The translations under genes were made by a program, and so were the position numbers. This document shows positions 26,399 to 37,082 of a stretch of 64,000 bases of DNA, piece by piece. The notes beneath the pieces were generated by a model, which worked only from the letters and a program-made list of their open reading frames with translations, did no database searches and was not told the DNA's origin. Source of the DNA: Actibacterium naphthalenivorans (GTDB lineage Bacteria > Pseudomonadota > Alphaproteobacteria > Rhodobacterales > Rhodobacteraceae); NCBI RefSeq assembly GCF_014196965.1, contig NZ_JACIEQ010000001.1, positions 806,001 to 870,000 on the forward strand. Direction: 5' to 3'. The first letter of the stretch is position 1; each line of letters starts with the position of its first letter.

Positions 26399-27150
26399 CT
26401 TTGGAAATCCTCACCTCAGACGCGCTATCCCCGCTGCGGCACGGCTTCTTCACCCGGCGCGGCGGGGCCTCTTCGGGCGTGTTTCAGGGGCTGAACTGCG
26501 GTCAGGGCTCGTCCGATCAGGCCGAGGTGGTGCAGATCAACCGGACCCGCGTGGCCAGCGCCATGGGCGTGGCGCCCGAGGCGCTGATCTCGATCCATCA
26601 GGTGCATTCGGCGGATGTCGCCGTGATCGAGGGGCCGCCGGACGAAAAGCCCCGCGCCGACGCGCTGGTGACCGCCACGCCCGGCCTCGCGCTGGCGATC
26701 CTGACGGCCGATTGCCAGCCCGTTCTGTTCGCCGACGCGCGCGCCGGGGTGATCGGGGCAGCCCATGCCGGGTGGCGCGGCGCGCTTGGCGGCATTCTGG
26801 AAGCCACGCTCGACGCGATGGAGAGGCTGGGCGCCCGCCGCGCCGATACCGCCGCCGTCATCGGCCCGACCATCAGCCAGCGCGCCTATGAGGTCGGCCC
26901 CGAATTCCTCGAGGCGTTCCTGGACGAAGACCCGGCCTATGGCCGCTTCTTCTCGGGCGGCAACGGCGACCGGGTGCAGTTTGATCTGCCGGGCTTCGGC
27001 CTGCACCGCCTGCGCGAAGCCGGCGTCGGGCAGGCGCAATGGACACGCCATTGCACTTACTCAGACCCCGGCCGGTTCTTCTCTTACCGGCGGGCCACTC
27101 ATGCGGGCGAAGTGGATTATGGCCGGCTGATTTCCGCGATCCGGCTGTAG
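26395..27150 (+). CDS. pgeF: PgeF/YfiH family multicopper-like oxidase (peptidoglycan editing factor)
   Basis: A 251-residue laccase-fold protein (formerly DUF152). The conserved metal/catalytic residues are visible as His in IHQVHSADV, Cys in LTADCQPVLFAD and His in GAAHAGWRGALGG. Family members act as purine nucleoside phosphorylase/adenosine deaminase, and in E. coli prevent misincorporation of amino acids into peptidoglycan precursors. Translationally coupled to midA. Confidence 0.9.
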   Translation: MTLEILTSDALSPLRHGFFTRRGGASSGVFQGLNCGQGSSDQAEVVQINRTRVASAMGVAPEALISIHQVHSADVAVIEGPPDEKPRADALVTATPGLALAILTADCQPVLFADARAGVIGAAHAGWRGALGGILEATLDAMERLGARRADTAAVIGPTISQRAYEVGPEFLEAFLDEDPAYGRFFSGGNGDRVQFDLPGFGLHRLREAGVGQAQWTRHCTYSDPGRFFSYRRATHAGEVDYGRLISAIRL

Positions 27151-27333
27151 CGGGCGCGCGATGGCCGCCACAATTCCATCCTGTCATGACCACGAAAGGA
27201 CACAACCAAAGCCACATGTCTGCCAGATTCCCCTGTCAGGTTCATCTCATTCGGTCAGTCACGGCCGGGGGACACAGACATACCGCTCAAGCCCCGCAAA
27301 GGGGCAGCGATGACAGACCAAGGAGTGCGCAAG

Positions 27334-27468
27334 ATGAAAGCCAAACGCCGTTGGATGAAATGGATCCTCGAAGACAGCGCCAAGGCCGAGACGCAGCTGC
27401 CCTGGGCCCGGGCAACCCGGCCGGCGCGCGCCCGCGCCATCGCACCCCGCAAAGCCGCGCGCGCCTGA
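27334..27468 (+). CDS. 44-residue basic protein
   Basis: A very small, strongly basic protein starting MKAKRRWMKWILED, with a Trp-rich amphipathic N-terminus and an Arg/Ala-rich tail ending RKAARA. An AAGGAG ribosome binding site lies eight bases before the ATG, and an intrinsic terminator follows 45 bp after the stop. That is good evidence for a real short transcript unit. No function is recognised; DNA or membrane binding is conceivable from composition only. Confidence 0.6.
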   Translation: MKAKRRWMKWILEDSAKAETQLPWARATRPARARAIAPRKAARA

Positions 27469-27513
27469 AGCCGCGCAGGCAGGGCCAGAGCGCCCCGCGA
27501 AACATCGACCTGC

Positions 27514-27540
27514 CCCCGTGCATCACGCGCGGGGTTTTTT
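27514..27540 (+). terminator. Intrinsic terminator
   Basis: A 7-bp GC stem (CCCCGTG / CGCGGGG, one G-T pair) with a 7-nt loop is followed directly by six T residues. It ends the transcript of the 44-residue protein gene. Confidence 0.8.
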
Positions 27541-27774
27541 GATTCGGGCGATCTCCGTTTCCAATCTCGCCGAAATGTGGCAGTTCTTGCGAAGCATCGG
27601 AAACAATCCCGCCACTGAACCCTGCATTGGCGCCAAAGCGCGCTGAAATCACAGGAAGTTTTTGACAGTCCGTTAACGATTGGTGCAAATGGTGACGTAA
27701 CGGTAACGAATGTCCTCTGCAAGTACTTCGGTGGGGGCCGAAGCAGATGTGACCAGACCTGAAGGACTGATCGC

Positions 27775-28566
27775 ATGGGTTATCCCCACCAGACCGCCGC
27801 GGGTATTGCGGCATCCCGGGCCATGAAAGGCTCTCTTTCGCCAGCTCGTTCCGACCGGCGGCCTCCGCGCGCAACGCCTCTTACGCGCCGATATGAGGTT
27901 GCCGGTCTGACGCGCTCCGGCGCCCTGATCGATTTCACCAGCGTCGCCCCCGCGACCCCAGCCTTCGAAGAGGCATTCGCCGCCTTCGCCCGCGGCACGC
28001 TGATCGCCACCGCCGACGGTCCCGTCGCGGTAGAGGATCTGATACCCGGCACGATGATCGAAACCGCCGACAACGGGCCGATGCCGCTGCTCTGGGTCGG
28101 CTCGATGATGATCTTCCCCAGCCTGCCCGACGTCGCCGAAGACGCGGTGCGCCTGATCCGGGTGACGGCCGACAGTTTCGGCCTGGCCCGGCCCGCGCAT
28201 GACCTGGTGCTTGGCCCCCGCGCACGGGTTCTGTTCCGCCACACCGGCTGCAAGCAGATGTTCGGAACCCGCTCGGCCTTCGCCCCGGCACGCAGCTATA
28301 CCGACGGGGTCAACATGGTGTCCGTCCGCCCCGCCGCGCCGGTGCGCGTCTACCATCTGGTGCTCGATGGCCAGCAGATCCTGCTTGCCAACGGCATCGA
28401 GGTTGAAAGCTATCACCCCGGCACCCCCGCCGATGTGATGGTCGATCTGGAGATGCGCGAGCTGTTCCTGGGGCTGTTTCCCCATGTCCGCAACCTGACC
28501 GACTTCGGCCCGATGCACATCCCGCGCCTGACGGAGCATGAGTTCGAAGGGATGCGCGCGGCCTGA
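27775..28566 (+). CDS. Hint (Hedgehog/intein) domain protein without the nucleophilic Cys
   Basis: A 263-residue protein with a Hint_2-type domain at about 65-235: FARGTLIATADGPVAVEDLIPG at its start, RPAHDLVLGPRARVLFR in the middle and ILLANGIEVESYHPG near the end. In self-cleaving Hint domains a Cys stands four residues before GTLI; here it is Ala, so autoprocessing is unlikely. The first 60 residues are low-complexity and basic. Similar Cys-less Hint proteins are, to my recollection, common in Rhodobacterales. A 234-bp spacer upstream (27541-27774) shows no other gene. Confidence 0.82.
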   Translation: MGYPHQTAAGIAASRAMKGSLSPARSDRRPPRATPLTRRYEVAGLTRSGALIDFTSVAPATPAFEEAFAAFARGTLIATADGPVAVEDLIPGTMIETADNGPMPLLWVGSMMIFPSLPDVAEDAVRLIRVTADSFGLARPAHDLVLGPRARVLFRHTGCKQMFGTRSAFAPARSYTDGVNMVSVRPAAPVRVYHLVLDGQQILLANGIEVESYHPGTPADVMVDLEMRELFLGLFPHVRNLTDFGPMHIPRLTEHEFEGMRAA

Positions 28567-28568
28567 TC

Positions 28569-29069
28569 TCAGCCGTCGCTTCCCAGCCGCGCCTCCAGAA
28601 CATCGAACGACACACCGGGCTGATCCTTGGCGCAGCGGATCACCAGCGAGGTTTTCACGCTGGCCACATTCTCGGCCGCAGTCAGTTCTTCGGTCAGGAA
28701 GGTCTGAAAGGTCGAAAGATCCGGCGCGGCGCATTTCAGGATGAAATCGACCTCGCCGTTCAGCATGTGGCATTCACGCACCAGCGGCCAGCCGCGACAG
28801 CGTGCCTCGAAGGCCGAAAGATCGACCTCCGCCTGGCTCTGCAGCCCCACCATGGCAAAGACCTGCACCTCGAAGCCCAGCTTGCGCGCATCGACATCGG
28901 CGTGATATCCGCGAATATACCCCGCCTCTTCCAGCGTCCGGACACGGCGCAGACAGGGCGGTGCCGAAATGCCGACGCGCCGGGCAAGTTCGACATTGGT
29001 CATCCGGCCATCGGCCTGCAACTCGGCCAGGATCTTTCGATCTATGGGATCAAGCTTGGCCCCAGACAT
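28569..29069 (-). CDS. Lrp/AsnC-family transcriptional regulator
   Basis: A 166-residue protein with an N-terminal winged HTH (about 5-60; DGRMTNVELARRVGISAPPCLRRV) and a C-terminal RAM ligand-binding domain (about 70-150). That is the standard Lrp/AsnC layout, usually acting as octamers responsive to amino acids. The start at 29069 has a CAGGAG ribosome binding site. It is divergent from trxB across a 202-bp spacer with a helically phased direct repeat. Confidence 0.92.
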   Translation of the reverse strand: MSGAKLDPIDRKILAELQADGRMTNVELARRVGISAPPCLRRVRTLEEAGYIRGYHADVDARKLGFEVQVFAMVGLQSQAEVDLSAFEARCRGWPLVRECHMLNGEVDFILKCAAPDLSTFQTFLTEELTAAENVASVKTSLVIRCAKDQPGVSFDVLEARLGSDG

Positions 29070-29116
29070 GTGCGTTCTCCTGAAATTTGGCAGATGATAC
29101 GCAGCGGGCACCGGAA

Positions 29117-29147
29117 GCGCAATTATATTTCACGCTTGCGCAATTAT
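29117..29147. promoter_or_regulatory. Phased direct repeat between the Lrp-type gene and trxB
   Basis: GCGCAATTAT occurs at 29117-29126 and again at 29138-29147, exactly 21 bp (two helical turns) apart. A TATAAT hexamer follows at 29148-29153. This spacing suits an Lrp-type octamer wrapping DNA, and the site could control either divergent gene. Confidence 0.5.
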
Positions 29148-29241
29148 TATAATACATGACAGAAGCAGCTTTTCCTCCCGCCGCCACCCCGCGACACTCC
29201 GCGCCCCGACGGCGGTTGCGCAGGTTTTGGCGGATGTCTAA

Positions 29242-30219
<978 letters not shown>

Positions 30220-30304
30220 TTTCCCGCGCGGATGCCCATTACGCGACCTTTTCGCCGCAATTGCAAAAAGAACGCTGCCAAAGCTTGAATTCTGTCACAT
30301 TAAA

Positions 30305-30345
30305 GGGCTACGCCCCAAACGACCGGGCGGGGGAACCGGTCTTTT
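30305..30345 (+). promoter_or_regulatory. Two consecutive hairpins in the sat/cysC leader
   Basis: GGGC-TAC-GCCC (30305-30315) is followed by GACCGG-N9-CCGGTC (30321-30341) and TTTT. The second looks like a terminator about 30 bp before the start codon. It may end trxB transcription or act as an attenuator; no known riboswitch consensus was recognised. Confidence 0.45.
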
Positions 30346-30374
30346 GTGAATGACAAGAAGCCGAGTTGAAAAAC

Positions 30375-32081
<1,707 letters not shown>

Positions 32082-32104
32082 TCCCGCTATCTTCCAAAAC
32101 GTTT

Positions 32105-32130
32105 ACGGCCCCGGAAATCTCCGGGGCCGT
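32105..32130. terminator. Strong intrinsic terminator
   Basis: A perfect 11-bp stem (ACGGCCCCGGA / TCCGGGGCCGT) with a 4-nt loop is followed by TTTGCGTTT, between the convergent sat/cysC and phzF genes. It may work in both directions. Confidence 0.85.
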
Positions 32131-32171
32131 TTGCGTTTCGGCCGATGGGCGCCCGGCAGGGGCGCCGCCTG

Positions 32172-33059
32172 TCACAGCAGGATTTCCCCACGCATCAGCA
32201 CCCGGCCCTGCCCGCCGACGCGCACGCCGGTGATCGCCTCGCGCGGGCCCAGAACCGAAACCTCGGCCTGGCCGGGGCGGTTCATCCAGTGGCCCTGCTC
32301 GGCCGTGAAGCGCGGTGTGTCGATCAGATCGTTATGCCACAGATAGGCCGCCATGCAGCCCGTGGCCGATCCGGTAAACGGGTCTTCGACCGGGGCGGGC
32401 GGCGCCAGCAGCAGGCGTGAAAACGTCTGCCCCGCGGGCGTCGCGCCTTCCAGCGTCACAAGGAACGGTTCCATCACATCCGCATCCGCGCCGCCGACGA
32501 TATCCTGAAAATGCTTCAGCCCGCGCGGGTTCAGCGTGGCGCGGCGCAGCGCCTCATGGCCGCTGACGACGGTGACGCAAAACGGCAGGCCGGTCGATAC
32601 GACCTGCGGCGGAAAGATGATATCCGCCGGCTTCAGACCCACCGCATCGGCCACCAGCGCGGCCCGGACAGGCGCGCCGAACTCCGGCGCGTTCTGCATC
32701 ATCGCGATGCGCGGCGCGCCGCGTCCGTACTCGATCTCGATGGGAATGACGCCGGCCAGCGTCTCCAGCGTCAGGCGCTCCCCCGTCACCATGCCCCGCT
32801 CGATCAGCGAGGCGACGGTGGCAATGGTGGGATGCCCGGCAAACGGGATTTCGCGGCTGGCCAGAAAATAGCGCACCCGCACATCGGCCGCGTCGGAGCG
32901 CCCCAGAAAGGTGCATTCCGTCAGGCTGGTTTCACGCACGATGGCGGCGCAGGTCTCGGGGTCAAGCGCGGCCGCGTCGTGAAACACGGCACAGCCGTTG
33001 CCACCGAAAGGCTGATCGGTAAAGGCGTCAACCCAGTCGAAGGCAACGGCGGCCGGCAT
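32172..33059 (-). CDS. PhzF-family isomerase/epimerase-like protein
   Basis: A 295-residue protein of the PhzF fold. The family signatures are the opening WVDAFTDQPFGGNGCAVF, the catalytic Glu in ETSLTECTFL, and PFAGHPTIATV. Known members isomerise dihydro-hydroxyanthranilate in phenazine synthesis. No phenazine genes are present, so it is probably a general PhzF-like enzyme with unknown substrate. Its ATG overlaps the DUF1150 stop codon by one base, placing it at the end of a heat-shock-type operon. Confidence 0.87.
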   Translation of the reverse strand: MPAAVAFDWVDAFTDQPFGGNGCAVFHDAAALDPETCAAIVRETSLTECTFLGRSDAADVRVRYFLASREIPFAGHPTIATVASLIERGMVTGERLTLETLAGVIPIEIEYGRGAPRIAMMQNAPEFGAPVRAALVADAVGLKPADIIFPPQVVSTGLPFCVTVVSGHEALRRATLNPRGLKHFQDIVGGADADVMEPFLVTLEGATPAGQTFSRLLLAPPAPVEDPFTGSATGCMAAYLWHNDLIDTPRFTAEQGHWMNRPGQAEVSVLGPREAITGVRVGGQGRVLMRGEILL

Positions 33060-33286
33060 CAGTGCGCGTTGACCGGCGCAAGATCGTGCTGGCGCGCCAG
33101 CGCAAAGGCCAGCTTGCGGTCTTTCACCAGCGCCAGACGTTCGCCCTTGGTGTCATGCACAGCATAGAGCCGTTCAACCCCGACCATCTGGTCGCGCACC
33201 TCCTCGGGCAGGTCGGCCACGGCAACGGGGCGCACATAGACGATGTTGTTCGCGTCTTTCGGCAGAAAATCGTATTTGGTATCCAT
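33059..33286 (-). CDS. DUF1150 family protein
   Basis: A 75-residue acidic/neutral protein of unknown function, restricted to alphaproteobacteria. Family marks are NNIVYVRPVAVADLPEEV and KLAFALARQHDL. As here, family members often follow a small heat shock protein gene, which suggests a role in protein quality control (inference). It starts 20 bp after the hsp20 stop and overlaps phzF. Confidence 0.85.
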   Translation of the reverse strand: MDTKYDFLPKDANNIVYVRPVAVADLPEEVRDQMVGVERLYAVHDTKGERLALVKDRKLAFALARQHDLAPVNAH

Positions 33287-33306
33287 TGGGTTCCCCTTCC
33301 TGAGCG

Positions 33307-33720
33307 TTAAGTTCGGTTGATCCGGATGGTCTGCACCATCTTCTCGGGCTCGGCCCGTTCCAGATCGACATGCAGCAACCCGTTTTCCAGGGCCGCGCCC
33401 GCCACCTCGACCCCGTCGGCCAGCACGAAGGACCGCTGAAACTGACGCGCGGCGATGCCACGGTGCAGAAACACCCGGCCCTCGTCCTCGTCCCGTTGGC
33501 GGCCGCGGATCAGAAGCTGCCGATCCTCCACGGTGATCGAAAGCTCTTCGTCGCCGAACCCGGCCACGGCAAGGGTGATGCGGTAACTGTGATCGCTGGT
33601 CTGCTCGATATTGAAGGGCGGGTAGCCTTCGTTTCCGGATTTCGCGTTCCGCTCCAGCAAGCGCTCGAGCTGTTCGAAGCCCAGAAGGTAGGGGTGCGAT
33701 CCCAAGGTAAGTTTTGTCAT
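33307..33720 (-). CDS. Small heat shock protein, Hsp20/alpha-crystallin family
   Basis: A 137-residue chaperone that binds unfolding proteins as oligomers. It opens MTKLTLGSHPYLLGFEQLERLLE as IbpA-like proteins do. The alpha-crystallin domain spans about 30-125 (YRITLAVAGFGDEELSITVEDRQLLIRG) and a C-terminal hydrophobic IRI motif is present. It is the first gene of an operon with DUF1150 and phzF, and a sigma-32-like promoter lies about 70 bp upstream. Confidence 0.93.
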   Translation of the reverse strand: MTKLTLGSHPYLLGFEQLERLLERNAKSGNEGYPPFNIEQTSDHSYRITLAVAGFGDEELSITVEDRQLLIRGRQRDEDEGRVFLHRGIAARQFQRSFVLADGVEVAGAALENGLLHVDLERAEPEKMVQTIRINRT

Positions 33721-33787
33721 TTTGTGCAAGTCCTTGATGAAGCGACCTGATGATCCGTGCGGCCCCGTTCTCGGCGACCTGCACAAG

Positions 33788-33816
33788 ATATGGGCGGGCC
33801 GGGGCCGCCATGCAAG
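33788..33816 (-). promoter_or_regulatory. Sigma-32 (RpoH)-type heat-shock promoter
   Basis: On the minus strand, CTTGCAT is followed after 15 bases by CCCATAT, close to the RpoH consensus (CTTG / CCCATAT-type -10). It lies directly upstream of hsp20, as expected for a heat-shock operon. Confidence 0.65.
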
Positions 33817-33894
33817 GGCACCCTTCCCGCAAGAGGCGAAAAACGCTATGTTCCCCGAACCGGGAAAGCGCCGACTCACGAACAGTGGAAAAGC

Positions 33895-34116
33895 ATGAAT
33901 ATTGCCAGCGAAATGAAAAGCGAAGAGGTGCTGCGCGTGAAGCTGGAGGTGCTTCGGCGCGAACATCGCGACCTGGACGATGCCATCCGCGCGCTGGAGG
34001 ACAAGGGCGGCGTGGCCGACCAGTTCACCATCCGGCGGCTGAAAAAGCAGAAACTCACCCTGAAAGACCGGATCGCCGCGCTCGAGGATCAGCTGACCCC
34101 CGACATTATTGCGTAA
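33895..34116 (+). CDS. YdcH/DUF465 family protein
   Basis: A 73-residue helical hairpin protein with the family pattern: LRREHRDLDDAIRALEDKG, then FTIRRLKKQKLTLKDRIAALE. The function of the family is unknown. GGAAAAG precedes the start. It lies 45 bp upstream of purE on the same strand, and the two may be cotranscribed. Confidence 0.82.
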   Translation: MNIASEMKSEEVLRVKLEVLRREHRDLDDAIRALEDKGGVADQFTIRRLKKQKLTLKDRIAALEDQLTPDIIA

Positions 34117-34161
34117 CCCTTTGATCCCGCTATAGTGCCGCTTCCGAAATAAGAGGGCACA

Positions 34162-34650
34162 ATGAGCAACGTGAAAGTGGGCATCATCATGGGCAGCCAG
34201 TCCGACTGGCCGACCATGAAGCTTGCCACGGAAATTCTGGATGAACTTGGCGTGGCTTACGAGGCCCGGATCGTGTCGGCGCATCGCACGCCCGACCGGC
34301 TGTGGGAATACGGCCGCACGGCGGTGGAACGCGGCCTGCAGGTGATCATCGCCGGCGCCGGCGGGGCGGCGCATCTGCCGGGCATGATGGCCAGCAAGAC
34401 CCGCGTGCCGGTGATCGGCGTGCCGGTGCAGACAAAGGCGCTCTCCGGGGTCGACAGCCTCTATTCGATCGTGCAGATGCCCAAGGGTTTTCCGGTGGCG
34501 ACCATGGCCATCGGTTCGGCCGGCGCCGCCAATGCCGGGCTGCTGGCGGCCGGCATCATGGCGCTGACCGACCCCGCGCTGGCCAAGCGGCTGGATGACT
34601 GGCGCGCCGCGCTGTCGGCCTCGATCCCGGATGAGCCTTCGGATGACTGA
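34162..34650 (+). CDS. purE: N5-carboxyaminoimidazole ribonucleotide mutase
   Basis: A 162-residue enzyme of purine synthesis that converts N5-CAIR to CAIR. The signature [14 protein letters not shown] and the active-site [13 protein letters not shown] and [13 protein letters not shown] are intact. Length is normal. The stop overlaps the purK start by 8 bp. AAGAGGG precedes the start, and TATAGT about 35 bp upstream may be a -10 element. Confidence 0.96.
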   Translation: MSNVKVGIIMGSQSDWPTMKLATEILDELGVAYEARIVSAHRTPDRLWEYGRTAVERGLQVIIAGAGGAAHLPGMMASKTRVPVIGVPVQTKALSGVDSLYSIVQMPKGFPVATMAIGSAGAANAGLLAAGIMALTDPALAKRLDDWRAALSASIPDEPSDD

Positions 34651-35719
34651 GATGCTTCTTCCCGGCGCGGTGATCGGCATTCTGGGCGGCGGACAGCTCG
34701 GCCGGATGCTCTCTGTCGCGGCCTCGCGCCTCGGGTTCACCTGCCACATCTACGAACCGGGCGCAGAGCCGCCGGCGGGCCATGTAGCGCACCGGTTGAC
34801 CACCGCCAGCTATGAGGATGAGGCCGCGCTGCGCGCTTTCGCCGGTAGCGTCGACGTCATCACCTACGAGTTCGAGAACATTCCGGCCTCGGCTCTGGAT
34901 TTCCTCGAAACGCTGAAACCCATCCGCCCCGGCCGCAAGGCGCTGCGCGTGTCGCAGGACAGGCTGGCGGAAAAGGCCTTTCTGCGCGGCATCGGGCTGC
35001 AAACCGCCGCCTTCGCGGCGGTCGATGACGAGATCGACCTGGCCGAGGCGATTGACGAGATCGGCACCCCCGCCATCCTGAAAACCCGGCGCTTCGGCTA
35101 TGACGGCAAGGGCCAGGCCCGCATCATGGCGCCCGCCGATGCCGAAGCCGCGCTTGCCGCGCTGGCCGGTGCGCCCGCCGTTCTGGAAGGCTTCGTCGAG
35201 TTCTCGCACGAGGTGTCTGTCATCGCCGCGCGCGGGCTGGATGGCGAAACCGCCTGTTTCGATCCCGGCCAGAACGTCCACCGAGACGGCATCCTGCACA
35301 CCACCACGATTCCGGCGCAGCTTTCGGCCTCCCAGCGCACCGATGCCGTGCTGCTGGCCGCCAAGGTGCTGAACACGCTGAACTATGTCGGGGTGATGGG
35401 GGTGGAGCTGTTCGTGACCCCCGGCGGGCTGATCGTGAACGAGATCGCTCCGCGCGTGCACAACTCGGGCCACTGGACCCAGGATGGCTGCCTGATCGAC
35501 CAGTTCGAACAGCATATCCGCGCCGTCGCCGGCTGGCCCCTTGGCGACGGGCGCCGCCATTCGGATATCGAAATGCTCAACCTGATCGGCGATGACGTGG
35601 CGCAGGTGCCCGCGCTGGCCAAGGACAGCGATGTGGCGATCCACCTCTACGGCAAGGCCGAGGCAAAGCCGGGCCGCAAGATGGGTCATGTCAATCGCCG
35701 CCTCGGCCCCGCAACCTAG
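34643..35719 (+). CDS. purK: N5-carboxyaminoimidazole ribonucleotide synthase
   Basis: A 358-residue ATP-grasp enzyme carboxylating AIR with bicarbonate; its product goes to Pur[21 protein letters not shown] opens the protein, [11 protein letters not shown] is the ATP-grasp loop, and [13 protein letters not shown] is the PurK signature. The start is either ATG 34643 (overlapping purE) or ATG 34652. The 3' end overlaps the convergent transporter gene by 4 bp. Confidence 0.95.
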   Translation: MTEMLLPGAVIGILGGGQLGRMLSVAASRLGFTCHIYEPGAEPPAGHVAHRLTTASYEDEAALRAFAGSVDVITYEFENIPASALDFLETLKPIRPGRKALRVSQDRLAEKAFLRGIGLQTAAFAAVDDEIDLAEAIDEIGTPAILKTRRFGYDGKGQARIMAPADAEAALAALAGAPAVLEGFVEFSHEVSVIAARGLDGETACFDPGQNVHRDGILHTTTIPAQLSASQRTDAVLLAAKVLNTLNYVGVMGVELFVTPGGLIVNEIAPRVHNSGHWTQDGCLIDQFEQHIRAVAGWPLGDGRRHSDIEMLNLIGDDVAQVPALAKDSDVAIHLYGKAEAKPGRKMGHVNRRLGPAT

Positions 35720-36552
35720 GCCTGCCGCCCGCCCGTCAGCGATATCGCGACGCCGCCCAGCACCAGCAGGGCGGCGATCACGAAGCGCGGGGTCAGCGCC
35801 TCGTCCAGAAACGCCATGCCCCCGGCCAGCGCGATCACCGGCACGGTCAACTGCGCCACCGCCGCCCGCGCGGCGCCAAGCCGGGGCAGGATGGTGTACC
35901 AAAGCGCATAGCCCAACCCCGATGTCAGCCCGCCGGAAACCGCCGCAAGCGCCACCCCACGCGTGGTCACGCCATCGGGCAGAACCGCGAATGCGACCAG
36001 CCCCAGCGGCGCGGCCAGCGCGAAATTGGCCGCCGTCGATTGCAGCGGATCCCCCGCCGCCCGGCCCAGCAGCGAATAGGTGCCCCACCCCAGCGCCGCC
36101 GCCCCCATCAGCACACACCCGGCCAGCGCCGGGGCGGTGCCACCCCCCGGCCACAGCAAATACAAAAGCCCGGCAAACCCCATGGCCGCGCCCAGCCAGC
36201 GGCGGGCCGGCACCGCCTCGCCCATCATCAGCGCGCCCGCGAACATCGTCACCTGCACCCCGCCGAACAGCACCAGCGCCCCCACTCCCGACGGCAGGCT
36301 GACATAGGCAAAGGAAAACCCGATCACATACAGCGCCAGAGACAGCGTTCCGGCCAGGCGGCCCCGCCCGCGCCACCCGACCCCGCCCCGTGTCAGCGCG
36401 CTCAGCCCGACCAGTACCGCCGCCCCCGAGACCAGCCGGATCGCGGCAAAGCCGGACGGCCCCATCGCGCCGTCGGCCAGCGCCAGCCGGTTCAGAACCG
36501 AATTGGCGGCAAAGGCGATCATCGTCAGGGTGCAAAGCAGGAACAGGCGCAT
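35716..36552 (-). CDS. EamA-family (DMT) transporter
   Basis: A 278-residue inner-membrane protein with about ten helices in two EamA repeats, starting MRLFLLCTLTMIAFAANSVLNRLAL. It is distinct from the DMT transporter at 11.8 kb. The substrate is unknown. ATG 36552 was chosen; the only longer in-frame start is a TTG without a ribosome binding site. Confidence 0.85.
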   Translation of the reverse strand: MRLFLLCTLTMIAFAANSVLNRLALADGAMGPSGFAAIRLVSGAAVLVGLSALTRGGVGWRGRGRLAGTLSLALYVIGFSFAYVSLPSGVGALVLFGGVQVTMFAGALMMGEAVPARRWLGAAMGFAGLLYLLWPGGGTAPALAGCVLMGAAALGWGTYSLLGRAAGDPLQSTAANFALAAPLGLVAFAVLPDGVTTRGVALAAVSGGLTSGLGYALWYTILPRLGAARAAVAQLTVPVIALAGGMAFLDEALTPRFVIAALLVLGGVAISLTGGRQA

Positions 36553-36629
36553 CGCCGCAGGATAGAGAGATCGCCGACCGGCCAAAAGCCCGGCTTGCCC
36601 CGGATGACGTCATTGTGCAGGCTGCCGCC

Positions 36630-37082
36630 ATGGCCCACACCTCTCCCCGGCTCGCGGTTCGCGCCGTTATCCTTCATGAAAACCGTCTGCTTCTGGTCAA
36701 CGCCTGGCCAGAGGGGCAGAGCGATCTGTGGTGCGCCCCCGGTGGCGGAGCCGAGCGCGGCCAGTCCCTGCCCGACAACCTGATGCGCGAGGTATATGAG
36801 GAAACCGGGCTGCGCATCGCCGTGGGCGCGCCCTGTCTGGTCAACGAATTCCACGATCCCGCAAGCACATTCCATCAGGTCGATGTCTATTTCCGCTGCA
36901 CGATCACCGCCGGCGCCCTGACCGACGCGTGGCAGGATCCCGAGGGCATCGTGACCCGGCGGCGCTTTTTCACCCGCGCCGAACTGTCGGCCATCCGGCT
37001 CAAACCCGACACCCTGCCCGAGATCGCCTTTCAGGCCCCCGGCGCCGTGTCCTATGACCCGCTGGAGCCGATCATTCGCTAG
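36630..37082 (+). CDS. NUDIX hydrolase (variant Nudix box)
   Basis: A 150-residue protein with a compact Nudix fold. The box reads GGGAERGQSLPDNLMREVYEETGL, split as GxxxxxQ then REVYEETGL. The conserved first Glu is replaced by Gln, while the metal-binding REVxEETG helix is intact. It therefore probably still hydrolyses a nucleoside diphosphate derivative. The 3' end overlaps the convergent bactofilin-like gene by 11 bp. Confidence 0.83.
   Translation: MAHTSPRLAVRAVILHENRLLLVNAWPEGQSDLWCAPGGGAERGQSLPDNLMREVYEETGLRIAVGAPCLVNEFHDPASTFHQVDVYFRCTITAGALTDAWQDPEGIVTRRRFFTRAELSAIRLKPDTLPEIAFQAPGAVSYDPLEPIIR

Noticed and set aside
30220-30374. A SAM, SAM/SAH or other known riboswitch upstream of the sulfate activation gene
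   Set aside because: The hairpins do not match any consensus I can recall; recorded only as possible attenuator hairpins.
32172-33059. Phenazine biosynthesis locus
   Set aside because: Only a PhzF-family protein is present; no other phz genes occur and PhzF-like proteins are widespread.
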